From Nocardioides exalbidus (GTDB taxonomy: Bacteria > Actinomycetota > Actinomycetes > Propionibacteriales > Nocardioidaceae), in the NCBI RefSeq assembly GCF_900105585.1, contig NZ_FNRT01000002.1, forward strand, positions 1,054,001-1,118,000: a stretch of DNA of 64,000 nt. The letters are read 5' to 3'. The notes beneath the pieces are model-generated. The model was not told where the DNA came from. It worked only from the letters and a program-made list of their open reading frames with translations, and did no database searches. This document shows positions 8,159-17,925 of this stretch, piece by piece. Positions within the stretch are counted from its first letter, which is position 1; every line of letters starts with the position of its first letter. A program made the translations under genes and the position numbers.

Positions 8159-9250
8159 ATGACACGACCCGCCAAGGACTTCTTCGCCCCCCTGGCCGTC
8201 GGGGCGCCCGCGCCGCTGCGCGAGATCCCGGCCCGGCCGAGCCGGGCGATCCACTTCTTCGACCCGGGCAACGAGAAGATGGCCGCGAAGATCCCCGACA
8301 TGGTCGGCACCGTCGACGTGCTGCTCGGCAACCTCGAGGACGCGGTCAAGGCGGAGAACAAGGAGAAGTCGCGCCAGGGCCTGGTCGAGATCGGCAGGGC
8401 CACGGCCAACCTGGGCAGCACAGCGGGACCGACCCAGTTCTGGACCCGGGTCAACTCCCTCGACAGCCCGTGGGGCCTCGACGACCTGGTCACGCTCGTC
8501 ACCGAGATCGGCGACAAGCTCGACGTGATCATGGTGCCGAAGGTGCAGGGCGCCGAGGACATCCACTACGTCGACCGGCTGCTCGCCCAGCTCGAGGCGA
8601 AGGCCGGTCTCGAGCGCCCGATCCTCGTGCACGCGATCCTCGAGACCGCGCGCGGCGTGGCCAACATCGAGGAGATCTGCGCGGCCAGCCCGCGCATGCA
8701 GGGCCTCTCCCTCGGCCCGGCCGACCTCGCGGCCGACCGCCGGATGAAGACCACCCGCGTCGGCGGCGGCCACCCCGGCTACCTCGTGCGCCAGGACCCG
8801 ACGCGTGACGACCTCGGCGTGCCGCAGTACGACGCCGAGCGGACGTCGTACCAGCAGGACCTGTGGCACTACACGATCGCCCGCATGGTCGACGCGTGCG
8901 CGATGCACGGGATCTACCCCTACTACGGCCCATTCGGGGACATCAAGGACACCGTCGCGTGCGAGGACCAGTTCCGCAACGCGTTCCTCCTCGGCTGCGT
9001 CGGCGCGTGGAGCCTGCACCCCGTGCAGATCAAGATCGCCCACCAGGTCTTCTCCCCCAGTGTCGAGGACGTCGCGCACGCCCGCCGCGTGATCGCCGCG
9101 ATGGGCGACGGCACGGGCGCGGTGATGATCGACGGCAAGATGGAGGACGACGCCTCGGTGAAGCAGTGCCAGGTGATGGTCGCCCTCGCCGACGAGCTCG
9201 CCGCGATCGACCCGGACCTCAAGGCCCTCTACGACGGGATCGACGCATGA
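8159..9250 (+). CDS. HpcH/HpaI (CitE-like) lyase, malyl-CoA lyase type
   Basis: A 363-residue TIM-barrel lyase of the HpcH/HpaI aldolase/citrate-lyase beta family, probably cleaving or forming a malyl-CoA-type thioester with Mg2+. Motifs include a substrate-phosphate/CoA region near FFDPGNEKM, the acidic [20 protein letters not shown], and the metal-binding Glu in [16 protein letters not shown]. Its length and the insertion [13 protein letters not shown] place it nearer L-malyl-CoA/beta-methylmalyl-CoA lyases than short CitE proteins. The stop overlaps the next gene's ATG (ATGA at 9247-9250), indicating coupled expression with a paralogue. The substrate is inferred only at family level. Confidence 0.85.
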   Translation: MTRPAKDFFAPLAVGAPAPLREIPARPSRAIHFFDPGNEKMAAKIPDMVGTVDVLLGNLEDAVKAENKEKSRQGLVEIGRATANLGSTAGPTQFWTRVNSLDSPWGLDDLVTLVTEIGDKLDVIMVPKVQGAEDIHYVDRLLAQLEAKAGLERPILVHAILETARGVANIEEICAASPRMQGLSLGPADLAADRRMKTTRVGGGHPGYLVRQDPTRDDLGVPQYDAERTSYQQDLWHYTIARMVDACAMHGIYPYYGPFGDIKDTVACEDQFRNAFLLGCVGAWSLHPVQIKIAHQVFSPSVEDVAHARRVIAAMGDGTGAVMIDGKMEDDASVKQCQVMVALADELAAIDPDLKALYDGIDA

Positions 9251-10113
9251 GTGACTTCACCCCCCTCCGCTCCGTCCTCTACATGCCCGGCTCCAACGAG
9301 CGCGCGCTGGAGAAGGCGAGGACCATCGCGTGCGACGCGCTGATCCTCGACCTGGAGGACGCCGTCGCGCCCGACGCCAAGGCCTCGGCGCGCGAGGCGG
9401 CTGCCGCCGCCGTCGCCAGTGGCGCGTACGGCCGGCGCACGGTCACGATCCGCGTCAACGGCATCGGCACCGAGTGGCACGCGGCCGACCTCGTCGCCGC
9501 GGCGTCCGCCGGCCCCGACGCGGTCGTCGTGCCCAAGGTCGAGACGGCCGAGCAGGTCCGCGGCCTCGCGACCGCGCTCGAGTGGGCCGGCGCCCCCGAG
9601 CACACGAAGCTGTGGGCGATGGTCGAGACGCCCGAGGCGATCTTCGACGTCCGCGAGCTCGCGGCGGCCTCGCCGCGGCTCTCCGCGCTGGTCATCGGAA
9701 CCAACGACCTCGTCAAGGAGCTGTACGCCGAGCACGTCCCGGGTCGCGCGCCGATCCTGCCGAGCCTCCACACCATCCTGCTCGCCGGCCGCGCCGCCGG
9801 CATCGCGGTGATCGACGGGGTCTACAACGACGTGAAGGACACCGAGGGATTCCTCGCCGAGTGCACGCAGGGTCGCCAGATGGGCTTCGACGGCAAGACC
9901 CTCATCCACCCCGGCCAGGTCGAGGGCGCCAACTCCGCCTTCGCCCCGAGCGAGCAGGCGGTCGAGGACGCACGCGGCCTGATCGCCGCCTTCGAGGACG
10001 GGAAGGGCGCCGGCGTGGTGACCTACAACGGCAAGATGGTGGAGAACCTCCACGTCGAGTCGGCCCGGCGCACGCTCGCGATCCACGAGGCGATCGTCGC
10101 GCTCGACGGGTGA
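9247..10113 (+). CDS. CitE-like lyase (HpcH/HpaI family), short form
   Basis: A 288-residue CitE-family lyase with [17 protein letters not shown] at the N-terminus, the acidic motif [11 protein letters not shown], the basic [24 protein letters not shown] and the Glu-containing [15 protein letters not shown]. The family splits citryl-, citramalyl- or malyl-CoA-type substrates; no acyl-carrier or alpha subunit gene is nearby, so classical citrate lyase is unlikely. It overlaps the longer paralogue by 4 bp. Having two different lyases coupled suggests either successive steps on related hydroxy-dicarboxyl-CoA compounds or a heteromer. Confidence 0.85.
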   Translation: MSDFTPLRSVLYMPGSNERALEKARTIACDALILDLEDAVAPDAKASAREAAAAAVASGAYGRRTVTIRVNGIGTEWHAADLVAAASAGPDAVVVPKVETAEQVRGLATALEWAGAPEHTKLWAMVETPEAIFDVRELAAASPRLSALVIGTNDLVKELYAEHVPGRAPILPSLHTILLAGRAAGIAVIDGVYNDVKDTEGFLAECTQGRQMGFDGKTLIHPGQVEGANSAFAPSEQAVEDARGLIAAFEDGKGAGVVTYNGKMVENLHVESARRTLAIHEAIVALDG

Positions 10114-10226
10114 CGTGTCCGGCTTCCGGACACCACCCCCAGGGATGGAGCGAACTTCACAAACCGCTCGACCTTCGGCAGGGTGGTCCGGCCGTCCACC
10201 GTGGGCGGCATGAAGGAGGCAGAACC

Positions 10227-10370
10227 ATGGTTGTCCTCGGACTGATCCTGTTGCTGATCGGCATCCTCGTCGGCCCCAGCATCCTGACGACGCTCGGAAT
10301 CATCCTGCTCGTCGTCGGGCTCGTGCTGAACTTCGTCCCGATCGGCGGCTCGAGCCGCCGGGTCTGGTAG
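10227..10370 (+). CDS. Small two-span membrane protein (DUF6131-like)
   Basis: A 47-residue hydrophobic protein beginning MVVLGLILLLIGILVGPS, with two predicted membrane segments and a short basic tail GGSSRRVW. An excellent ribosome binding site (AAGGAGG) lies 9 bp before the ATG, which is why it is accepted despite its size. It resembles the small DUF6131-type proteins of actinobacteria from memory; their function is unknown. It stands alone between the CitE-like pair and the convergent glycerophosphodiesterase gene. Confidence 0.7.
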   Translation: MVVLGLILLLIGILVGPSILTTLGIILLVVGLVLNFVPIGGSSRRVW

Positions 10371-10436
10371 CACCTCCGACCACTCCCGGGCCCCGGACAC
10401 CTCGGTGTCCGGGGCCCGAGTGCGTCTCCGTCCTGC

Positions 10437-12233
10437 TCACGACCTCGGTCCGAGGATGCGCATGATCCCGTCGAGCACCTGCCCGACCGGGCTCGCGACC
10501 GCCGCGCCGAAGTCACGGTCGACGACCGCGGCGCCGACCCGGTCGGTGATGATGCCGTCGACCCCGCGGCGGATGTAGGCGCGCAGGAGGCCGGTGTCGT
10601 TGACCGTCCAGATCCACACGTCCTTGCCGGCATCGCGTCCCTCGCGACCGATGCGGTCGGAGTAGGACCAGTCCTCCACGACGACGAAGTCCGCGCTCGT
10701 CGCCGGCAGCGCACCGAGGTTGAACGGCACCACGTAGCCGACGTCCTGCGGCACCAGCTCGCCGACCTGCTCGACCAGGTCGCGGTCGAGCGACTGCACC
10801 AGCCAGTCGTCGGGGATGTCGAGCGCTGCGAAGTCCGCCGCGACGCGCTCGGCGAAGCCCGGGGCCTCGTGGCCGTGCGGCTTGAGCTCGACCAGCAGAC
10901 GGACGTCGAGCTCCTCCGCGCGGGCGGCGTACTCCTCGAACGAGGGCAGCACCGCCTCGTGCCCGCCGGCGCGCAGCGGCGTGCCCACGAGCTGGTCGAG
11001 GTCCCGGTCCCACACGTCGACGTCCTGGCCCGCGAGCCGCCCGAGGTTCGGGTCGTGCATCACGACGAGCTGCTGGTCCTTCGTCTCGAGCACGTCCATC
11101 TCGACCACGTCCGCGCCCGCGGCAGCGGCCGCCTCGAGGGCCGGGATCGTGTTCTCGACGCCCTCCGCGGTGTAGCCGCGGTGGCCGACCACGACGGTCG
11201 CGGCGGGGTCGCGGACCGTGCGCAGGTCGGCGGTGTGGGCGATCGTGCCGATCACGAGGAAGCCTGCGGACACGACCACGGCGAGGCCGGCGACGACCCG
11301 GCGCGTCCGCGAGCGCAGCCGCCGGGGAGGTACGTCGGGCTCGTCGGTGAGGTCGCGCTCCCACGACACCAGCCAGAGGGTCACCCAGGCGGCCGCGACG
11401 CCGAGCACCAGGAAGCGCGACAGGTCGACGAGGGCGAGCGAGAAGCCCGCCCACCACGCGCTGTCGGACCCGCCGACGGTGTCGGCCAGCGCGGTGACGA
11501 GGACCGCGAGCCCGGAGACCAGGCCGAGCGCGAGCAGGACCACCGCCAGCACCCCGAGGAGCGTCACGGCGGGACGCCACGGGACCCACCCGGTCGCGCG
11601 GAGGCTGTCGCGCATCGCACCCGGGAGGCTGCGCTCGGAGCCCAGGAAGATCGCGAGGGTGAGGAGCAGCCTGAGGGCGAGGTAGACGATCAGCGCGTTG
11701 ACCGTCCACCACGCGAGGGTGCCGCCGGTGGTCTTGGTCAGCTCGCCGCCGATGAACGCCGGCACCGCGATGTGGGTGGTGAAGCCGCTCGTGATGCCGA
11801 CGTTGGCCAGCGGCAGCAGGAAGACCGCGTAGAGGGCGAAGAGCACGAACGACAGCGGGGTGAGCTTGCGGACCATGTGGGCGAAGTCCTCGGCGAGCCC
11901 GCGGACGCTGAGCGAGCCACCCTCGAGGTGCCGCTGCGCGCAGAGGGTCAGCACCGTCAGCTCCACGAAGACCAGGGCGACCGAGACGGCGCCGAAGACC
12001 AGCAGCACGAGGATCGTCAACGGGCTCGTGAGCACCGAGGTGAGGGAGTCCATGTTGACCGCGCCGTCGTCGACCGTGTCGAGCACGAGGTCGAACAGGC
12101 GGCCCAGCAGCGGCATCCCCAGCCCGAGCACGAAGGCGTGCACGAGCGCGACGACGACGAGGTAGCCGAGGAGGTGCCGGCGCAGGACGCGTGTCGCCAC
12201 CCTCGTCGGGGGCACGCCGGTCAGCGGTTCCAC
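10437..12233 (-). CDS. Membrane-anchored glycerophosphodiester phosphodiesterase
   Basis: A 598-residue protein with an N-terminal GPDPase membrane domain of about eight hydrophobic segments (residues about 25-330). A C-terminal GDPD TIM barrel (about 345-598) hydrolyses glycerophosphodiesters to glycerol-3-phosphate and an alcohol. The barrel has VVVGHRGYTAEGVENTIPA (HR...E...NT), VEMDVLETKDQQLVVMHD and LVELKPHG, all catalytic or metal residues intact. The GTG at 12233 is chosen; the frame upstream runs into the divergent MFS gene. Its start lies only 28 bp from the MFS start, so the two share a compact divergent promoter. It likely acts on membrane-derived phosphodiesters or teichoic acid fragments. 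Confidence 0.88.
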   Translation of the reverse strand: MEPLTGVPPTRVATRVLRRHLLGYLVVVALVHAFVLGLGMPLLGRLFDLVLDTVDDGAVNMDSLTSVLTSPLTILVLLVFGAVSVALVFVELTVLTLCAQRHLEGGSLSVRGLAEDFAHMVRKLTPLSFVLFALYAVFLLPLANVGITSGFTTHIAVPAFIGGELTKTTGGTLAWWTVNALIVYLALRLLLTLAIFLGSERSLPGAMRDSLRATGWVPWRPAVTLLGVLAVVLLALGLVSGLAVLVTALADTVGGSDSAWWAGFSLALVDLSRFLVLGVAAAWVTLWLVSWERDLTDEPDVPPRRLRSRTRRVVAGLAVVVSAGFLVIGTIAHTADLRTVRDPAATVVVGHRGYTAEGVENTIPALEAAAAAGADVVEMDVLETKDQQLVVMHDPNLGRLAGQDVDVWDRDLDQLVGTPLRAGGHEAVLPSFEEYAARAEELDVRLLVELKPHGHEAPGFAERVAADFAALDIPDDWLVQSLDRDLVEQVGELVPQDVGYVVPFNLGALPATSADFVVVEDWSYSDRIGREGRDAGKDVWIWTVNDTGLLRAYIRRGVDGIITDRVGAAVVDRDFGAAVASPVGQVLDGIMRILGPRS

Positions 12234-12261
12234 GGCCTCATTATGGAGGACCGGAACCCGC

Positions 12262-13617
12262 GTGCCCGCTGTCGGTGGCGGGCGGCATGATCGTCCGGTG
12301 AGCTCCTCGGTGACCCTGCGCCAGTTCTGGACCCAGCTGTCGCGCGAGGGTCGCTGGCTGCTGTCCACCGTCGCGATCCAGACGCTCGGCCGCGGGCTGA
12401 CGCTGCCCTTCACGGTGATCTACCTCCACGAGGTGCGCGGCTTCTCGCTCGACCTCGCGGGCGCGCTGATGGCGTTCATCGCGGTCGTCGCCCTGGTCGT
12501 GACCGGGCCCGGCGGCGCGCTCACCGACCGGGTCGGCGCCCGCAACGTCCTGCTCTTCGCCACCACCTCCCAGCTCGTCGGGTGCGCGATCCTCGCCTTC
12601 GCCACCACACCCGTGCTCGCCACGCTCGCGATGGCCTTCCTGGGCATCAACTTCGGGATGTCCTGGCCGGCCTTCAACGCCCTCATCGCGGCGGTCACGA
12701 CCGGTGAGATGCGCCAGCAGTACTTCGGCATCAACTTCGCGCTGGTCAACCTCGGGATCGGGGTCGGGGGGATCATCGGCGGGATCTACGCCGACGTGTC
12801 CCAGCCGCACACGTTCACGGTGATCTTCCTCGCCGACGCCGCCAGCATGCTGGTGCCGATCGGGCTCCTCCTCGGCCCGCTCCGCCACGTCGTCAGCCGG
12901 CACGACGCGCCCGACGACGCCGAGGCCGGCAGCGGGTCCTACCTCGCGATCCTGCGCAAGCCCGCGGTGATCGGGATGACCGCGCTGACCTTCTTCGCCG
13001 TCTTCGTGGGCTACGCCCAGCTCGAGGCCGGCTTCCCCGCCTTCGCGCGGCAGGTCGGCGGCGTGTCCACCGGGGTGGTCGGCTTCGCCTTCGCGATCAA
13101 CACGGCCGTGATCGTGCTGCTCCAGTTCCTCGTCCTGCGGCGCATCGCCGGGCGGCGGCGTACTCGCGTGATGCTGGTGATGTGCGCGCTGTGGGCCCTG
13201 TCGTGGACGACCCTCGGCGCGACCGGGCTCGTGTCCGGCACGGCGGCCGCCGTCGGGGTGCTCGTGTTCATGGCGCTCTTCGCGCTCGGCGAGACGATGA
13301 TGCAGCCGACGATCCCGGCCATCACCAACGACATGGCGCCCGACCACCTGCGCGGGCGCTACAACGCCGTCAACGCCGGCGCCTTCCAGGCCGGCGCGAT
13401 CGGTGGCCCGCTCTTCGCGGGGTTCGTGCTCGACCGCGGCTGGAGCCAGGCCTACGTCGCGGTGCTCGTCGCCGGCTGCGGGCTGATCGCCGTCCTCGCG
13501 CTCGTCGTGGAGCGCCTGGTCCCGCCATCGGTCAACGGTGTCCCCGAGGAGCCGGTCGTCACCGCGGACCCGGCGACGGGCGAGCGGGCCCCGCAGGGCG
13601 AGCCCGGTGGGGCCTGA
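12262..13617 (+). CDS. MFS transporter, drug-exporter type
   Basis: A 451-residue major facilitator with about 12 hydrophobic segments. The loop 2-3 signature is VTGPGGALTDRVGARNVLL, and the second-half repeat has LRRIAGRRRTRVML. A late motif, NDMAPDHLRGRYNAVNAGAFQ, is common in MdtH-like exporters. The GTG at 12262 is 11 bp after a GGAGGA; a GTG at 12298 would give 439 residues and cannot be excluded. The substrate is unknown. It is divergent from the glycerophosphodiesterase, and its 3' end nearly touches the convergent M48 peptidase gene. Confidence 0.85.
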   Translation: MPAVGGGRHDRPVSSSVTLRQFWTQLSREGRWLLSTVAIQTLGRGLTLPFTVIYLHEVRGFSLDLAGALMAFIAVVALVVTGPGGALTDRVGARNVLLFATTSQLVGCAILAFATTPVLATLAMAFLGINFGMSWPAFNALIAAVTTGEMRQQYFGINFALVNLGIGVGGIIGGIYADVSQPHTFTVIFLADAASMLVPIGLLLGPLRHVVSRHDAPDDAEAGSGSYLAILRKPAVIGMTALTFFAVFVGYAQLEAGFPAFARQVGGVSTGVVGFAFAINTAVIVLLQFLVLRRIAGRRRTRVMLVMCALWALSWTTLGATGLVSGTAAAVGVLVFMALFALGETMMQPTIPAITNDMAPDHLRGRYNAVNAGAFQAGAIGGPLFAGFVLDRGWSQAYVAVLVAGCGLIAVLALVVERLVPPSVNGVPEEPVVTADPATGERAPQGEPGGA

Positions 13618-13620
13618 CGA

Positions 13621-14658
13621 TCAGGCGACGTCGTCGCTGCTGCCGCCGCGCCGGAACCGGTCGTTGAGCCAGCCGCTCGCCTGGCCCATCCAGCCGGCGA
13701 GGTCGTGGACCAGCTTGCCGAGGGTGTCCTGCGTGCGCTCGAAGGCGTCGGAGTAGCTCGCCGCCGCCTCCTGCGCGGCCGCGCTCACCGAGGCGGAGTC
13801 GTCGTCGGCGCGGCGGGGGTAGTCGCCGCCGAGGATCGCGGTGTAGGCACCCGAGTCGGTCCAGCGTCGCAGCTCGGTGGCGCGGACGACGGCGAACGGG
13901 TGGGTCTGCTGCTGGAGCAGCGAGAGCTTGATCAGCGACTCACGGACGTCGCCGCCCTCGTCGTACTCCGCGCCCTGCTGGAGGAACGAGGTGACGTCGA
14001 GCTCCTCGAGGGTGCCGCCGCTGGCGAGCTTCATGTGGGTGCGCAGCGCGGCGGTCGGGTCCTGGCAGGCGAGCAGCCCCGCGCGGTCGGCCGACAGCTC
14101 GGCCTTGCGCGACCACTCGAGCAGGCCGACGGTGATCATCCGGGCACCGAGGGCGCCGCCTGGGACCGCGCTGAGCAGGTTGCTGATGCTGATGAGGCGA
14201 GCCAGCAGCGTGCGGTAGACCGCGTGGCCGGTGATCGCGTGGCCGAGCTCGTGGCCGATGGCGAAGCGCAGCTCGTCGTCGTCGAGGTGGTGCACCAGGC
14301 CGGACGACAGCACGATGATCGGCTTGTCCATGCCGACGGTCTGCGCGGTCAGCCTCGGGTCGGCCGAGACGTACATCTCCGGCAACGTGGTGCAGTCGAG
14401 GCTCTGGCCGACCTCGGCGAGCAGCCGGTGCAGCCGGGCGAACTGCCGCTCGTCGACCCGCACCGCCGAGCCGAGCAGCGTCAGCCGGTACGTGCGCTCG
14501 CGGAAGACGCCGGACATGGTCTTGAGCACCACGTCGAAGCCCTTGAGCTTGCGCAGCGCGACCAGTGCACCCCGGTCAGCGGGGTGCTCCCACGCCCGCG
14601 AGCTGATGTCGGTCAGTGCGACGCGCGAGCGCGCCGGCTTCTTGTCCCCCGTTGCCAT
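13621..14658 (-). CDS. M48-family zinc metallopeptidase
   Basis: A 345-residue Ste24/HtpX-class (M48) peptidase. The zinc site is HELGH in FAIGHELGHAITGHAVY and the third ligand region is RKAELSADRAGLLACQD. The hydrophobic stretch LISISNLLSAVPGGALGARM may be membrane-associated, but no classical multi-span topology is seen. The C-terminus includes a Ser/Ala-rich linker and a short amphipathic segment. Such proteins are associated with quality control or stress. The ATG at 14658 has a GAGGA 7 bp upstream; an in-frame ATG at 14676 is an alternative. Confidence 0.88.
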   Translation of the reverse strand: MATGDKKPARSRVALTDISSRAWEHPADRGALVALRKLKGFDVVLKTMSGVFRERTYRLTLLGSAVRVDERQFARLHRLLAEVGQSLDCTTLPEMYVSADPRLTAQTVGMDKPIIVLSSGLVHHLDDDELRFAIGHELGHAITGHAVYRTLLARLISISNLLSAVPGGALGARMITVGLLEWSRKAELSADRAGLLACQDPTAALRTHMKLASGGTLEELDVTSFLQQGAEYDEGGDVRESLIKLSLLQQQTHPFAVVRATELRRWTDSGAYTAILGGDYPRRADDDSASVSAAAQEAAASYSDAFERTQDTLGKLVHDLAGWMGQASGWLNDRFRRGGSSDDVA

Positions 14659-14798
14659 GGCGGAATCCTCGCCCATGACGCCGGGAAAGTCAGCCGTTCG
14701 AAAGTCTTCGCCGGCCTCCCGGCCGAGGTGGACTCGCGCGTCGCCGGACCCGAGGCTGTGCAACTTTCGTTGCGGGTGGTCGCGCGGCGCTCAAGGAG

Positions 14799-14818
14799 TG
14801 CGCGAAAGCTTTCGCGCA
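14799..14818. promoter_or_regulatory. Perfect 20-bp palindrome in the 14659-14874 gap
   Basis: TGCGCGAAAGCTTTCGCGCA is perfectly self-complementary. The surrounding 216-bp gap also has GCAAC-TTTC-GTTGC at 14760-14773 and another CAACTTTC near 14848. It lies upstream of the M48 gene and downstream of the DUF664 gene (both minus strand). It could be an operator or a terminator stem; there is no T-tract, so an operator for the M48 gene is slightly favoured. Confidence 0.45.
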
Positions 14819-14874
14819 GGGAGGACAGGCCGGTCCTCCCTGCGCACAGCAACTTTCAGGCGCGGCGCGGGACG

Positions 14875-15453
14875 TCAGTCGGCAAGACGGGCGGCCTCCT
14901 CGATCTGCGCCCGGCGCACGGCCCAGAACGCCGCGTCGTGCCCGGCGTCGGCCATCGCCTCGGCATCCGTGCCGACGGCACCGTCGATCTCCTCGCGGAG
15001 GATGTCGGCGTGCCCGGCGTGCCGGCTGGTCTCGGCCAGGACGTGGACGAGGACGTTGAACAGCGGCACCTCGGCATCGCCCCACCACGCGACGCGACCC
15101 GTCGAGGAGAGCTCGAGCGCCTCGATCGTCGCGTCGCCGTGCGCCCACACGCGCCGGTAGCGGTCGACGACCTCGTCGCGCGACTCGTCCGCCGTGGCCC
15201 ACATGTCGGCGAGGCGCTCCTCCTCCACGTCCCAGCGCGACAGCGGCTCGGGGAAGGGACGACCGAACACCTCGCCGAGGTACCTCGCCTCCCACGTCGC
15301 CAGGTGCTTCACCAACCCGAGCAGGTTGGTGCCCGTGGTGGTCAGCGGACGGCGAACGTCGTACTCCGACACGCCCTCGAGCTTGGCGAGGACCGCCTCG
15401 CGCTCGTGCTGGAGGTAGCGGTGGAGGTTCGTCTTGGCGGCCGAGTCGTCCAT
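14875..15453 (-). CDS. DinB-superfamily (DUF664) protein
   Basis: A 192-residue four-helix-bundle protein of the DUF664/DinB-like superfamily. It starts with KTNLHRYLQHEREAVLAKLEGV and has the metal-ligand histidines in LLGLVKHLATWEARYLGEVFG and later LAETSRHAGHADILREEIDG. These are the His positions of DinB/mycothiol-transferase folds. Many actinobacterial members are thiol-dependent transferases or of unknown activity, and the substrate here is unknown. The ATG at 15453 is followed by normal coding use. It sits 28 bp downstream of hutU on the same strand and could be co-transcribed, though no functional link to histidine breakdown is known. Confidence 0.85.
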   Translation of the reverse strand: MDDSAAKTNLHRYLQHEREAVLAKLEGVSEYDVRRPLTTTGTNLLGLVKHLATWEARYLGEVFGRPFPEPLSRWDVEEERLADMWATADESRDEVVDRYRRVWAHGDATIEALELSSTGRVAWWGDAEVPLFNVLVHVLAETSRHAGHADILREEIDGAVGTDAEAMADAGHDAAFWAVRRAQIEEAARLAD

Positions 15454-15481
15454 GGTGTCACCCTGCCACCGCCCGGCGGCG

Positions 15482-17209
<1,728 letters not shown>

Positions 17210-17299
17210 GACGATGCTCCTGGCGCAGACGGTGGTCGAGGGTTGGGACCATCGAACGCCCGCCGAGGATCCGTGCCAACCCGGCGATCCGGCAGAGTC

Positions 17300-17315
17300 G
17301 TCTCGGATCCGAGAC
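17300..17315. promoter_or_regulatory. Candidate HutR (IclR) operator upstream of hutU
   Basis: GTCTCGGATCCGAGAC is a perfect 16-bp palindrome, 91 bp before the hutU start. It shares 13 of 16 positions with the site upstream of hutH at 19557-19572. The inner 14 bp resembles the TCTGwwATwCCAGA motif reported for the IclR-type HutR of Corynebacterium (recalled, not checked). It also lies upstream of the divergent gene at 17430. Confidence 0.6.
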
Positions 17316-17429
17316 CGGGTGGACGTCGGAGACGACCGAGGCTCCGGCGGGGACGTGGTCGAGCGCGACACCGCCACCCTCCGTCCGCGGGCGCTGTTCC
17401 CGTGGGGTGAAGGGGTCTATTTTCTGGCC

Positions 17430-17915
17430 ATGGGAGATCAGCTGCTCACGCAATCGGCGGACGACCGGCGCAGGTACGACCTCGAGGGCGTCGGCTCGAT
17501 CCGCCGGATGAGCCTGTTCTCGCGGACCGCGCTGCTGCTCCCGGCGGACGGCGAACCGTTCACCGCCCAGTCGCGCGGACTGCTCAGCGGCGAGTCGGAG
17601 GCCGTGGCCGCGGGCGGTGAGCAGGTCGGTGAGTACACCCACCCCGACCTGCTGACCCGCAGCGGCCGGGTGCGCTGGCACGAGCGCACGCTGCGCCTGC
17701 GGACCACTCCCGTGCTGGTCAGCCGCTTCGAGCTGATCGAGGACGGTGCCGCGCTGCTCGAGGTGCAGGCCACCGGCTGGGGTCACCCGCCGGCAAAGGT
17801 GACCGTGCGCGACGCGAGCGACCGCGGTCTGCTCCTCTTCGCGCTCTGGCTGGCGCAGGGCTTCGTCGACCACGACTCCGGACGCGGCCGGACGGGCGCC
17901 GGGGCGCCCACCTGA
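17430..17915 (+). CDS. Hypothetical protein between hutU and hutH
   Basis: A 161-residue soluble protein with no family I recognise. It is beta-rich and charged, with segments such as RTALLLPADGEPFTAQ and RWHERTLRLRTTPVLVSRFELIEDGAALLEV. A hydrophobic C-terminal helix, GLLLFALWLAQGFVDHD, precedes a Gly/Arg tail. There is no signal peptide. The ATG at 17430 starts about 115 bp after the hutU operator palindrome, so it may be co-regulated with the hut genes. It lies convergent with hutH (10-bp gap) and divergent from hutU. The composition resembles sensor-like or lipid-binding beta sheets, but no function is claimed. Confidence 0.7.
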   Translation: MGDQLLTQSADDRRRYDLEGVGSIRRMSLFSRTALLLPADGEPFTAQSRGLLSGESEAVAAGGEQVGEYTHPDLLTRSGRVRWHERTLRLRTTPVLVSRFELIEDGAALLEVQATGWGHPPAKVTVRDASDRGLLLFALWLAQGFVDHDSGRGRTGAGAPT

Positions 17916-17925
17916 CCGCGGAGGG

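Noticed and set aside
9330..10370. Small gene at 10227 as the end of a 346-codon frame
   Set aside because: The upstream part of that frame is the shadow of the CitE-like gene; the strong AAGGAGG before 10227 supports the short gene.
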